Assembly: GCF_002224365.1 (NCBI RefSeq)
Contig: NZ_CP022437.1
Coordinates: 372,001-436,000, forward strand
Reading direction: 5' to 3'
DNA length: 64,000 nt
Origin: Virgibacillus necropolis
GTDB lineage: Bacteria; Bacillota; Bacilli; Bacillales; Amphibacillaceae
The position numbers were made by a program, and so were the translations under genes. Positions 27,520 to 36,247 of this stretch are shown here, one piece after another. The notes under the pieces were generated by a model, which searched no databases, was not told the origin of the DNA, and worked only from the letters and a program-made list of their open reading frames with translations. Each line of letters opens with the position of its first letter. The stretch's first letter is position 1.

Positions 27520-28341
27520 ATGAACAAATTAATTGGTAATGTAGAACGCGATCCTGTTGCAGTAGAACAAGAGGAATGGAAAAAAAGACAACGAAGAAAT
27601 CGATTTAAACAGGTGCTTACAATATCATCTCCTATTCTTATCTTAGTTTTGTGGGAATTTTTATCCAGAACTGGTCTGGTGGATGCTCGGTTTTTTCCAG
27701 CGCCAACGGAGATAATCGGAACGCTGTTTACGATGGCAACAGAAGGAGAATTATTTAGCCATATTGGAATATCACTTTTTAGGATATTCGCCGGCTTTAT
27801 ACTAGGTGTGATACCAGCAATTGTTCTTGGACTTTTGATGGGATTGTATTCACCATTACGGCATTTTCTTTCTCCGCTAGTAATGGCACTAATGCCTATT
27901 CCAACACTAGCATTATTACCGATTATTTTAATGATATTTGGAATTGGGGAAGTATCCAAAATCGTAACAATTGCAGGAAGTGTATTTTTTCCAGTCATTA
28001 TTAATACGGTAGCCGGTGTTATAAATATAGATAGGACGTATTTGGATGTTGCGAAAAACTATGGAGCTAATTCGAAAGACTTTTTCTTTAAAATTGCTCT
28101 ACCTGGCTCTCTCCCAGTTATGATAGAAGGCATTCAAATGGGGCAGGCGATTGCGCTATTGACAATTGTAGCAGCGGAAATGATGGGTGCAAACTCTGGT
28201 ATCGGTTATTTAATCTGGACCTCATATAGTGCCTTTTTACTAAATGAGATGTATGTGGGTCTTGTATTAATCTCGTTCTTTGGATACATGTTCTCCCTTA
28301 TTTTAAGAGGAATCCAGAAGAAATTATTGCCATGGAAATAG
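27520..28341 (+). CDS. ABC transporter permease (sulfonate/nitrate/taurine type)
   Basis: A 273-residue permease with about six membrane segments and the EAA loop (NYGANSKDFFFKIALPGSLPVMIEGIQMG) that docks to the ATPase. It is of the SsuC/TauC type. It is the first gene of a three-gene operon with an ATPase (20 bases later) and an NMT1/SsuA-like binding lipoprotein. ATG start follows GGTGGTGGAGG. I saw no SAM or T-box type leader in the 150 bases upstream, so sulfur control is not supported by the sequence. Substrate may be a sulfonate, nitrate, bicarbonate or a pyrimidine precursor. Confidence 0.88.
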   Translation: MNKLIGNVERDPVAVEQEEWKKRQRRNRFKQVLTISSPILILVLWEFLSRTGLVDARFFPAPTEIIGTLFTMATEGELFSHIGISLFRIFAGFILGVIPAIVLGLLMGLYSPLRHFLSPLVMALMPIPTLALLPIILMIFGIGEVSKIVTIAGSVFFPVIINTVAGVINIDRTYLDVAKNYGANSKDFFFKIALPGSLPVMIEGIQMGQAIALLTIVAAEMMGANSGIGYLIWTSYSAFLLNEMYVGLVLISFFGYMFSLILRGIQKKLLPWK

Positions 28342-28361
28342 GTTAATAGAGAGGTGATACG

Positions 28362-29141
28362 GTGACAAAGGAAACGAAAATTTCAATCAACAATCTGACA
28401 AAAGTATTTTATAAGAAAAATAGAAATGTTACAGCTGTAGAGGATGTATCAATAGACATAAAAGATGGAGAGTTTGTCTGTCTGATTGGGCCAAGTGGCT
28501 GTGGAAAGACAACTTTACTTCGGATTCTTGCAGGATTAGAGAAACCAAGTATTGGCGACTTTTCTATCGCACAGGCTAAAAAGGATCGTCCTTTACAATC
28601 AATGGTTTTTCAGGAACAAGGTGTCATCCCTTGGTTAACTGTTGAAGAAAATGTGGCCTTTGGACTCAATATGAGGCATTTGCCCAAAAAGGTTGTAAAA
28701 GAAAGTACGTCCTACTATTTAAAAAAAGTTGGTCTTGAGAATTTTAGAAAGCATTTTCCAAAAGACCTGTCGGGGGGAATGAAACAGCGGGTGAGTATAG
28801 CGCGTGCCTTTGCAAATGACCCAGAGATTTTATTAATGGATGAACCTTTTGCTGCATTAGATGAGCAGAACAAATTTATTCTCCAGGACGAATTATTAAC
28901 GATTTGGGCAGAGACAAAGAAGACTGTTCTTTTTATTACACATAGCATTGATGAAGCATTGTTGCTGAGCGACAGAATCTTATTAATGAGTTCCCAGCCA
29001 GGCAAGATTATTGATGAAAAAATTATCGATTTACCACGGCCGAGAAATATGGAACAGATACGTGCTAATAAAGAGATGGCAAGCAGCTTTGTGGAAATAT
29101 GGAATCATCTGCATGATGAGGTACAAGGATCAAGAATATAG
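28362..29141 (+). CDS. ABC transporter ATP-binding protein (SsuB/TauB type)
   Basis: The 259-residue ATPase has Walker A GPSGCGKTT (43-51), a Q-loop at VFQEQGVIPW, signature LSGGMKQRVSIARA, Walker B ILLMDEPFAALD and the switch His in LFITHSIDEALLLSDRILLMS. The last stretch is typical of the sulfonate/taurine/nitrate group. GTG start follows GAGAGGTGAT. Middle gene of the operon; powers the permease encoded just upstream. Confidence 0.9.
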   Translation: MTKETKISINNLTKVFYKKNRNVTAVEDVSIDIKDGEFVCLIGPSGCGKTTLLRILAGLEKPSIGDFSIAQAKKDRPLQSMVFQEQGVIPWLTVEENVAFGLNMRHLPKKVVKESTSYYLKKVGLENFRKHFPKDLSGGMKQRVSIARAFANDPEILLMDEPFAALDEQNKFILQDELLTIWAETKKTVLFITHSIDEALLLSDRILLMSSQPGKIIDEKIIDLPRPRNMEQIRANKEMASSFVEIWNHLHDEVQGSRI

Positions 29142-29161
29142 CTTATGAGAGGAAAGTTAAC

Positions 29162-30262
29162 ATGGGGAAATTTAAAATTTTGTTTTTACTTCCATTGTTT
29201 TTGTTCGCACTAGTTATTAGTGGCTGTTCTTCAAATTCAGATGACAAGGCCGATAGCAACAAGGATATTAATGATGAAGTAAGTGAAGATAATCCTTCTG
29301 GAGATTTGGCACCACTTGAAGAGACAGCAACAGTAGTGATTGCAGAAGATGGTTCGGCATCAGGAGCTGGCTTTTACATTGCAAAAGAAAAAGGTTACTT
29401 TGAAGATTATAATATTGAAGTAGAGTTCGCCAAATTCGCAAACAGTGACGATATGCTGCCGGCGCTTGCTTCTGGTGAAGTTGATATTGCAGGAGGAATC
29501 TCGTCTGCATCATTCTTTAATGCGATTGCTCAGGGAATTAACGTTAAAATAATTGCGGATAAAGGACACAATATTAAAGGAGATTCTTACTTTTCATTCG
29601 TAATAGACAAAGATTTGCAAGATGAAATGAACAACTACGCTGATTTTAAAGGAAAGCGTATTGCTGTTTCTACTGAAAATGCTGTGGATGATTATATTTT
29701 CAGGAAAATGATTGAACATGGAGGCTTAACAGAGGATGACGTAGAATTTGTGCTGATGTCTGACTTTGGAAACATGCTCGCGTCCATTGCAAATGGTTCG
29801 ATTGATGCAGCTCTCCAAATTGAACCATTACTTACACAAGGAATTGAAGAAGGTATCCATGTTCGCTTCGGAGATACAACTGACTATGCGCCAGAAGCAC
29901 AAATTGCGATGGTGCTTGGATCACCTAACTTTATCAATGAAGAACAGGATGTTTCCTTACGATTTATGGCTGCTTATTTAAAAGGTGTACGTGATTACAA
30001 CGATGCTTTTATAAAAGGTGAAGGCAAAGATGAGATTATTAAAATTATGACAGAGCACACGCCACTCGAGGATCCGGAATTATGGGGAAAAGTTTCCGTT
30101 ACAGGATTGAATCCGAATGGCGAAATGTTTGTTGATGATATAAAGAGTCAATATAAAATGTATAAGGAAAATGGGGCTATCCGAGGAGAACTAGATTTTG
30201 GGAAAGCAATTGATACCTCCATCACGGAAAAAGCGGTAGAGATTATTGGGGAGTATAAATAA
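29162..30262 (+). CDS. ABC transporter substrate-binding lipoprotein (SsuA/NMT1-like)
   Basis: A 366-residue lipoprotein: signal segment with the lipobox ISGC (Cys22), an acidic Asp/Asn/Ser linker, then an NMT1/THI5-like fold with the hallmark GFYIAKEKGYFEDYNIEVEF. The DMLPALASGEVDIAGG segment is the usual first ligand-loop. It is the last gene of the operon with the permease and ATPase. Ligand identity is open: the family takes sulfonates, nitrate, bicarbonate, pyrimidine precursors and others. A hairpin follows the stop codon. Confidence 0.88.
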   Translation: MGKFKILFLLPLFLFALVISGCSSNSDDKADSNKDINDEVSEDNPSGDLAPLEETATVVIAEDGSASGAGFYIAKEKGYFEDYNIEVEFAKFANSDDMLPALASGEVDIAGGISSASFFNAIAQGINVKIIADKGHNIKGDSYFSFVIDKDLQDEMNNYADFKGKRIAVSTENAVDDYIFRKMIEHGGLTEDDVEFVLMSDFGNMLASIANGSIDAALQIEPLLTQGIEEGIHVRFGDTTDYAPEAQIAMVLGSPNFINEEQDVSLRFMAAYLKGVRDYNDAFIKGEGKDEIIKIMTEHTPLEDPELWGKVSVTGLNPNGEMFVDDIKSQYKMYKENGAIRGELDFGKAIDTSITEKAVEIIGEYK

Positions 30263-30273
30263 ATTATTTTTGC

Positions 30274-30308
30274 AGAAGACGGAAGTAAATGCTCTCGTCT
30301 TTCTCTTT
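30274..30308 (+). terminator. Probable terminator of the ABC operon
   Basis: GAAGACGG pairs with CGTCTTTC around a 12-base loop, followed by a T-rich tract. Confidence 0.55.
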
Positions 30309-30408
30309 CATTTACTAGGGGACAAGCCATGGTATTTGTGACACGAGAATTAATGTTAAAATAAGTATAGAGATAAAATGAAACGAAAATCTGTGTTAAT
30401 GAAGAGAT

Positions 30409-30609
30409 TTAGCTAATTAAATAAGAATCGCCTTCCCACTGTTTAGGGTTGCGATTCTTATATTTGTTTCGATACAATATGTCTTTTTTACTTTTTGTCT
30501 TGCGGGTTCGTAAATCAAGCTGAGCAAAAGGGCTTCTGCTATTTACCGGGTTTGGCCGGCCTTCCCGTATCCGTTTCTCCCGTTGTCTACGGGCATAAGA
30601 TTTTCCCAT
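30409..30609 (-). CDS. Small basic protein, YqkK-like
   Basis: The 66-residue product starts MGKSYARRQREKRIREG and continues with RTRKTKSKKDILYRNKYKNRN, a lysine/arginine-rich pattern that resembles the TKSKKEILNKRKHKN stretch I recall from B. subtilis YqkK. The internal ATG was chosen because TTGGAGGATGAT precedes it; the longer frame begins 13 codons earlier without a site. Function unknown; high charge suggests nucleic-acid binding. Single gene, opposite to its neighbours. Confidence 0.6.
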   Translation of the reverse strand: MGKSYARRQREKRIREGRPNPVNSRSPFAQLDLRTRKTKSKKDILYRNKYKNRNPKQWEGDSYLIS

Positions 30610-30751
30610 GATATCATCCTCCAAATTAAAGTTAAGCCTATTATACATGGATTATTGAAATTTATATAGTGACTTGGTGGGACACTTCGGAAATCAAATC
30701 CAATTTTGCTATAATAGATTCTAACAGATACCTTTGGAGAGGGTTTTAATC

Positions 30752-31459
30752 ATGATAACTAGCTGGTGGAGTGAAGAAACAGATTATATTACTGTTTTTG
30801 GTGTGAATCATATTATTTACCTAGTTATTGTAATAGCTGCTTTATTCGCACTCCTGCTCAATCGAAATCGGGTAAAAGCGAACCCAAATAAAATTGGTAA
30901 TGTAATTTTAATAGTATTGATTATACAGCAGATTTTGCTCTATTCCTGGTATCTCATAGAGACGGGCTTTAACCTTTCTGAATCGCTCCCCCTTCACATT
31001 TGTCGAATTTCTACCTTGCTTGGTATGTATTTTCTTCTAACAAAAAATAAAAAGGCACTTGAAATAATGTTCTACTTTGGACTGTATGCATATGGGTCAT
31101 TTTTATACCCGCAACGGATTTATCCGGTCTACCATGTGATTGGTATTTCATTTGTTGTAAACCATGCTGTGACTATTTTATTGCCGTTTTATGCCTATAT
31201 TGCTTATAACTGGAGGCCGAGGTTCAGTGGGGTAATAAGGTCCTATTTCATTTTTCTGCTATATTTCGTTGGGGTGTATTTTCTAAACCCTGTAATTGAT
31301 GGCAACTATTTTTATCTGAAATACCGCCCCTTTTTCAAAGAATGGCCAGAGGAAGTTTATATAGCAGGGGTGCTCGTGGTGACTTTTGTTGGGTTTTGTT
31401 TAGCCTTTTCTCTAGTAAGAGCAATTCCTAAAAGTAAAAAGGAGAGTGTTAAAAAATGA
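30752..31459 (+). CDS. YwaF/TIGR02206 family membrane protein
   Basis: A 235-residue integral membrane protein with about seven hydrophobic segments. The W-rich start (ITSWWSEE), LPLHICRISTLLGMYFLLT and YPQRIYPVYHVIGISFVVNHAVTI match the pattern of the YwaF family, related to eukaryotic TMEM164. Biochemical function in bacteria is unknown; TMEM164 is an acyltransferase. The ATG at 30752 with GGAGAGGG is preferred over an upstream TTG. It overlaps the next gene by four bases (ATGA), so the two are translationally coupled. Confidence 0.8.
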   Translation: MITSWWSEETDYITVFGVNHIIYLVIVIAALFALLLNRNRVKANPNKIGNVILIVLIIQQILLYSWYLIETGFNLSESLPLHICRISTLLGMYFLLTKNKKALEIMFYFGLYAYGSFLYPQRIYPVYHVIGISFVVNHAVTILLPFYAYIAYNWRPRFSGVIRSYFIFLLYFVGVYFLNPVIDGNYFYLKYRPFFKEWPEEVYIAGVLVVTFVGFCLAFSLVRAIPKSKKESVKK

Positions 31460-32358
31460 AAATTCCTAACGCATTTCAGGAGAAGATAATCGGCTGTTTT
31501 GGTGACGATGGTAAGGATTGGTTACATACATTAGAAGCAAAAATTCAATCTTATCTAAAGAATTGGGATCTCACTTCTATCGGGCCGGTATCAAATCTCT
31601 CTTATAATTATGTGTTACGAGTGTTGGATTCAGAAGTAAAGCCGTGTATTTTAAAACTGGGAGTACCGGGATTTGATTTTCAAAATGAGGTTCGAACCGT
31701 TCACTTATATAATGGAGAAGGTTGTGCAAAACTATTAAAAGCAGACTCGGAAAATGGCGCGATACTTCTTGACCAGCTTGTACCAGGAACGATGCTTTCC
31801 GAGGTAGAGGATGAATCTATCGTTATCAGGCACTACATAAAGGTGTGGGAAGCTATCCGGCGGCCGTTACCAGAGGGCAATTCCATGCCAATGATAAGTG
31901 ACTGGGTTACTAGTATTACAAGATACCGGGCTAGTGACCAGAATGGTGATAGTCCAATTTCCGAGTCTATTTTAGATTTGGCTGAAAGGTTTTTTCATGA
32001 GTTGATTGAAACAGCAGAACCTGAATTGCTTCATGGTGATTTGCATCATGAAAATATTTTGTATTCTGAGCGGCATGGTTGGATGGCCATTGACCCAAAG
32101 GGAGTGGGAGGCGATCCGTATTTTGACCTCATATCCTTTCTATTCAATCATCTGCACGAAAAAGAAAATCCAAGGGCGCTGCTGAAATACCGGATAGAAG
32201 CTTTTTGTGAACACTTGGACCTCGACCGTGAACGGTTGCTGAAAGCTGCTATATCCATGTCTACTCTTTCTGTTTGCTGGAGTTTAGAGGATAATGATCC
32301 AGATTGGGATAAAACATATCAGTGTACAAAGTGGCTAGTGGAATTCATGGATGATTAA
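31456..32358 (+). CDS. Aminoglycoside 6-phosphotransferase-like kinase (APH(6)/hydroxyurea kinase family)
   Basis: A 300-residue kinase-fold protein. The catalytic motif LLHGDLHHENIL (Asp at about 195) and the metal-binding IDPKGVGGDPYFDL are those of the APH(6)/Hur family, which includes streptomycin 6-kinases. Chromosomal copies in Bacillaceae often lack proven resistance activity and may act on a metabolite. Overlaps the YwaF-like gene. Its stop codon is only 3 bases from the GTG start of a methyltransferase gene now split by the TnpB element, so originally this was a three-gene operon. Confidence 0.82.
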   Translation: MKIPNAFQEKIIGCFGDDGKDWLHTLEAKIQSYLKNWDLTSIGPVSNLSYNYVLRVLDSEVKPCILKLGVPGFDFQNEVRTVHLYNGEGCAKLLKADSENGAILLDQLVPGTMLSEVEDESIVIRHYIKVWEAIRRPLPEGNSMPMISDWVTSITRYRASDQNGDSPISESILDLAERFFHELIETAEPELLHGDLHHENILYSERHGWMAIDPKGVGGDPYFDLISFLFNHLHEKENPRALLKYRIEAFCEHLDLDRERLLKAAISMSTLSVCWSLEDNDPDWDKTYQCTKWLVEFMDD

Positions 32359-32529
32359 GAGTGACAGAAACGAAAAAGCGAAGGTACAGTCCCCTTCAAA
32401 ATACGTAGTATTTAGTGGGGGTTAACCTTCGCGGTCTTGTTCTTTACAAAATTTCATCCTTATTTGTTGCTTTAATTTTCAGAGGGTTATATAATTGGGA
32501 ACAACAGTTCTCGTTAAGGGGTGGCTTCC

Positions 32530-33894
32530 ATGGAACAAACAAAAACGATTAAAAATAAAATTTTATCACATGGAAGCACTGCTTTCGAACCTACACTTCT
32601 TGTTTATCGTCATGCGCTAGGTTTCATTGTAGAAGTAATCGAAAAAGAGTATTCCCTTTTGGGAGGTTTACTAACAAAAGAATTGACTCCGGCCGTTGAA
32701 AAGTTCATCCATCGAACAAAAAATAACCCCACCCCGAAATACAACTTTACAAGTAATTTTTATAAATTTCCTTCTTACCTTAGAAGATCAGCGATTTCGA
32801 AAGGTTTCGGTATCGTAAAAAGTTATCGTTCAAACCTTCAAAATTGGGAAGATGAAAAGTCTAAGGCACATGCTGAAGGTAAGGTTTTCAAGAAAAAGCC
32901 TCCGGTTTTACGTGTCGAACACGACGCGTTTCCGGTACTTTATAAAGGAAATATGTTTAATCGTCTTTCTACTGATCAAGCAGAAATTAAAATTCACAAA
33001 AATAACGACTGGGTCTGGGAGATAATCACCTTTAACGATAAAAACCTTAAAAATAGAGGAATCATGGACTGGAAAGAAAACAATCCTACGCTTGTAAAAA
33101 TCGGTAAAAAATGCTTTATAAACTTCTCTTATACGAAAGAAATAAAACTCAAGAAAACAAAAATTATAGATCAAATCATTGTTTCTGTTGATCTTGGGCT
33201 GACCAATTCTGCAGTTTGCTCTGCAATGTATTCAGATGGCACTGTCATTGGAAGGAAGTTTATTAATCAACCAATAGAAAAAGACCGGATGAACACACTT
33301 GTTGGAAAGCTCAAAAAAGCACAGCGCAATTCAGGTTTTATCGAAGCGCCAAATTATTGGAAAAAAATCAATGGATTGCAAAACCATATCAAAGTAAATA
33401 CGGCATCTGAAATTATAAAGTTTGCTGAAACTTATGATGCAGATGTCATTGTATTCGAATACCTAGGAAAAATGCATATTCCTAAGGGCATATTTGGTGC
33501 GAAGAAATTACGTCATAAATTGCACCATTGGTGTAAGCTAGGGGTTCAATCAAAAGTAGAGGAAATGGCTCATTATCGTGGAATGCGCTTAAGACGGGTT
33601 AATCCTAAATACACGTCCTCTCTTGCTTTCGATGGATCTGGTGAAGTGAAACGTAATACTAAAAAAGACCTTGCCACCTTTCAAAATGGCAAAGTCTATC
33701 ACGCAGATTTAAGTGCTTCCTACAACATAGGAGCGAGGTATTTTATTAGAGAAATTCTTAAACCCTTTTCTGAAAAGAAGAGGTTAGCAATTCAGGCAAA
33801 AGTCCCCGAATTACTAGCTAGAACTCGGCTGACATTGGCTTCATTAATTAGCTTACATCAGGCTCTACGCACCAACGGTGCGAAACCAGCGTGA
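32530..33894 (+). CDS. TnpB-like RuvC nuclease without zinc finger
   Basis: The 454-residue protein has the three RuvC motifs of TnpB/Cas12: VDLGLTN (Asp221), VFEYLG (Glu310) and HADLSASYN (Asp393). In typical TnpB the segment before the last Asp holds a CxxC...CxxC zinc ribbon; here the equivalent stretch (NPKYTSSLAFDGSGEV to ATFQNGKVYHAD) has no cysteine at all. The catalytic acidic triad is intact, so it is not a dead-nuclease repressor. TnpB proteins are RNA-guided nucleases whose guide RNA comes from the element's 3' end. The ATG with AAGGGG 8 bases upstream was chosen over the GTG at 32521. Confidence 0.85.
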   Translation: MEQTKTIKNKILSHGSTAFEPTLLVYRHALGFIVEVIEKEYSLLGGLLTKELTPAVEKFIHRTKNNPTPKYNFTSNFYKFPSYLRRSAISKGFGIVKSYRSNLQNWEDEKSKAHAEGKVFKKKPPVLRVEHDAFPVLYKGNMFNRLSTDQAEIKIHKNNDWVWEIITFNDKNLKNRGIMDWKENNPTLVKIGKKCFINFSYTKEIKLKKTKIIDQIIVSVDLGLTNSAVCSAMYSDGTVIGRKFINQPIEKDRMNTLVGKLKKAQRNSGFIEAPNYWKKINGLQNHIKVNTASEIIKFAETYDADVIVFEYLGKMHIPKGIFGAKKLRHKLHHWCKLGVQSKVEEMAHYRGMRLRRVNPKYTSSLAFDGSGEVKRNTKKDLATFQNGKVYHADLSASYNIGARYFIREILKPFSEKKRLAIQAKVPELLARTRLTLASLISLHQALRTNGAKPA

Positions 33895-33958
33895 CGTTTG
33901 CTGTATTTAAGTCAATCGAAGCTCCATCAAAATCTTCGATTTAGGGGGAGAGGTTCAC
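33780..33958 (+). ncRNA. Predicted omega/re-RNA region of the TnpB element
   Basis: By analogy with characterised TnpB systems, the guide RNA should cover the 3' end of tnpB and the right end, with the guide read from flanking DNA after 33958. Here the region contains a compact hairpin CGCACC-AAC-GGTGCG (33868-33882) overlapping the tnpB stop, and the right-end CGAAG/CTTCG stem. The 5' limit is a guess. The guide would be the 5' end of the interrupted methyltransferase gene. Confidence 0.4.
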
Positions 33959-33980
33959 AGAGTACTACTATGATAAATTA

Positions 33981-34556
33981 ATGAGCATCCATACAGGTGG
34001 GTACCAAAAGGAATCGAATAGATCCTACCACTATCATCCCTATGAACCAACTCAATACAGTGCATTAGAAGTTTTATTTGACAGCTATGAGTTGAAAAGC
34101 AGCGATCATATGGTTGACTTTGGGTGTGGCAAGGGTAGGCTGAATTTCTTTGCTAATTACTTCTATCAAGCACACGTTACAGGTGTGGAAATGGACCCAA
34201 CGTTCTACCAGATAGCAATTGAAAATCAGAGTAGTTATAGGATAAAAAATAAGCAAAGTAACGATAAAATTCATTTCCATTGCTGCCTAGCAGAAGACTA
34301 TCATATTGATCGCCTGGACAATCGGTTCTATTTTTTTAACCCATTTTCAAAAGAAATTTTCATGAATGTCGTTAATAATATATTACGCTCAGTGGAAGTT
34401 TCAGAACGGGAAGTGGACCTGATAGTATACTATCCTTCAGACGATTATATCTTTTATTTGGAGAATGATACGGTTTTTAAGTTGAAAGAGGAGATCAGGT
34501 TGCCGGGTTATAAAGATGATTCATATGAGCGCTTTTTGATCTATCGTCTAAACTAG
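33981..34556 (+). CDS. SAM-dependent methyltransferase, 5' end removed by the TnpB element
   Basis: The remaining 191 residues carry a class I methyltransferase motif, MVDFGCGKGRL (44-54), and then VTGVEMDPTFYQIAIEN. In the same frame, codons upstream of the ATG (GAG TAC TAC TAT GAT AAA TTA) continue the protein to the exact edge of the element. Joining them to GTGAC on the far side gives an intact start, MTEYYYDKL. The present ATG lacks a properly spaced binding site, so expression is probably lost or weak. Substrate unknown. Confidence 0.7.
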   Translation: MSIHTGGYQKESNRSYHYHPYEPTQYSALEVLFDSYELKSSDHMVDFGCGKGRLNFFANYFYQAHVTGVEMDPTFYQIAIENQSSYRIKNKQSNDKIHFHCCLAEDYHIDRLDNRFYFFNPFSKEIFMNVVNNILRSVEVSEREVDLIVYYPSDDYIFYLENDTVFKLKEEIRLPGYKDDSYERFLIYRLN

Positions 34557-34652
34557 AGATGATTCATTTTATCCCCTCTAACAAAATAATTCTCATTTAG
34601 GCTAAATTAGTTTATTATTTTATGTAGAAGCTTTAAAGAAAGTTGGTCATTT

Positions 34653-35825
34653 ATGTCTGAGGAAAACCAAAATATTACGAGGATACATATAGATGGTAAG
34701 GAACTTATACTTATTGGAACTGCCCATATATCAAAACACAGTGCGGAACAGGTAAAGGAAGTTATTGAAGCTGAAAACCCAGATTCTGTTTGTATAGAGC
34801 TTGATGAACAACGATATCAATCGATTATGGATGGAAATAAATGGCGTGATATGGATATATTTAAAGTTATTAAAGAAAAGAAAGCAACACTACTTTTAAT
34901 GAATCTTGCAATATCCTCTTTTCAACGTCGTATGGCAAAACAATTTGGAATTAATGCGGGTCAAGAAATGATTCAGGGGATTGAATCAGCTAAAGCCATT
35001 AATGCTGATCTAGTGTTAGCTGATCGAAACATCCAAACAACCTTTTCTCGTGTATGGCGCGGGGTTGGGTTGAAGGGTAAGGGAATTCTCCTCATGCAGG
35101 TTATCGGTAGTATTTTTACAAAAGAAACAATTTCGGAAGAGGATCTGGAAAAAATGAAGTCTCAGGATATGCTGGATTCGATGCTTGCTGATATGACGGC
35201 AAATTTTCCAAAATTAAAGAAGCCTCTAATTGATGAGCGGGATCAGTATTTGTCCCAAAAGATTAAAGATGCACCGGGAAAAAAGATTGTTGCTGTCCTA
35301 GGAGCTGCTCACGTTCCTGGTATTAAGGTTGAAATAAATAAAGAACATGATTTAGAACGTCTATCTCAGGTTCCTCCCAAGTCAAAAGTGCCTAAAATTA
35401 TTGCTTGGCTCATTCCAATTTTTCTTCTTTCGATTATTGCTTATACCTTTTATTCCAATCCAGATGCTGCACTTCAGCAAACAATTAGCTGGGTGCTATG
35501 GAATGGAAGCTTATCAGCAATTGGAGTTGCAATCGCTTTCGGACACCCACTTGCATTTCTTACTGCTTTTGTTGCAGCACCAATAACGTCGCTCGATCCA
35601 ATTACTGCCGCTGGCTGGTTTGCAGGATTTGTCCAAGCCTATTTCGTCCGACCAAATGTAGGCGATTTTGAAAACCTTGCGGAAGATGTTCATAGTGTTA
35701 AAGGTTTTTGGAACAATAAAGTAACACGTATACTGCTTGTTGTTGTACTAGCAAACCTGGGTAGCTCACTCGGAACATTTATTGGTGGAGCTGACGTCAT
35801 TCGTTTGTTTTTCGAAAACTTATAG
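34653..35825 (+). CDS. TraB/PrgY family membrane protein
   Basis: A 390-residue protein. The N-terminal TraB domain has the GTAHIS motif (22-27), CIELDEQRY, and the second conserved His in VLGAAHVPGI. The C-terminal part has about four membrane segments. The family includes enterococcal PrgY/TraB, which limit pheromone activity; the fold resembles Tiki-type metalloproteases, and both GxxH motifs needed for metal are present. A small gene of unknown function follows after 25 bases. Starts ATG with a weak upstream AAAGAAAG site. Confidence 0.85.
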   Translation: MSEENQNITRIHIDGKELILIGTAHISKHSAEQVKEVIEAENPDSVCIELDEQRYQSIMDGNKWRDMDIFKVIKEKKATLLLMNLAISSFQRRMAKQFGINAGQEMIQGIESAKAINADLVLADRNIQTTFSRVWRGVGLKGKGILLMQVIGSIFTKETISEEDLEKMKSQDMLDSMLADMTANFPKLKKPLIDERDQYLSQKIKDAPGKKIVAVLGAAHVPGIKVEINKEHDLERLSQVPPKSKVPKIIAWLIPIFLLSIIAYTFYSNPDAALQQTISWVLWNGSLSAIGVAIAFGHPLAFLTAFVAAPITSLDPITAAGWFAGFVQAYFVRPNVGDFENLAEDVHSVKGFWNNKVTRILLVVVLANLGSSLGTFIGGADVIRLFFENL

Positions 35826-35849
35826 AGAAATAGATGATGGGGGAATTAC

Positions 35850-36134
35850 ATGTATTTGATAGCTGAACATCCGTATGTAAAGGTTCAACGGGAAGTAAAC
35901 AGCGTGGAACAAGTAAACATTGAACATGAACGTGTCATCTATTTGTATAACGATAGGATTGTCACCCAGCACCGCGTATTTTCTATTGAGGATGTACTTG
36001 ATTTATCATACCGGGCGATTGGTGGTGAGGGAGGTCTGCTCTATTTACACACAACCGGAGGCCTATACACTTATACAGTGAAAACATCACCGCAGAAGTT
36101 TATTAATGCGTTTAAGGATTATTGGAAAAAATAA
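35850..36134 (+). CDS. Small protein of unknown function downstream of traB-like gene
   Basis: 94 residues, no cysteine, no signal or membrane segment. Alternating strands (ERVIYLYNDRIVTQHRVF, LLYLHTTGGLYTYTV) and a final helix (PQKFINAFKDYWKK) suggest a small PH-like beta barrel capped by a helix. ATG follows GATGGGGGAAT. It probably forms a unit with the TraB-family gene, and a strong terminator follows. I do not know its role. Confidence 0.7.
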   Translation: MYLIAEHPYVKVQREVNSVEQVNIEHERVIYLYNDRIVTQHRVFSIEDVLDLSYRAIGGEGGLLYLHTTGGLYTYTVKTSPQKFINAFKDYWKK

Positions 36135-36148
36135 TACGTTTTGGTAGT

Positions 36149-36190
36149 AAAAAGGATCCCTCGCAGCTAATTGCGCAGGGATCTTTTTAG
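36149..36190. terminator. Strong rho-independent terminator
   Basis: AAAAGGATCCCT pairs with AGGGATCTTTTT, with an inner GCGCA-type stem; Ts follow. Ends the traB-like unit and faces the PfpI gene. Confidence 0.8.
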
Positions 36191-36247
36191 TAGAATAGAA
36201 ACGCATAGAGTTGTACGAACTTAAATGAATTCTGGTTTACTTCGCTG

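Larger units (their letters stand above)
32366..33958 (+). mobile_element. IS605-type element carrying only tnpB (IS1341-like)
   Basis: The element lacks tnpA and target duplications, as expected for this family. The left end has a hairpin (GCGAAGGT at about 32379 against ACCTTCGC) and the right end has CGAAG/CTTCG followed by GGGGGAGAGGTTCAC, a typical IS605-type terminus. The boundaries were set by rejoining the flanks: ...GTGAC plus AGAGTACTAC... restores a methyltransferase start (GTG ACA GAG TAC). A shift of up to three bases at the joint cannot be excluded because both junctions begin AGA/AGAG. Confidence 0.8.
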
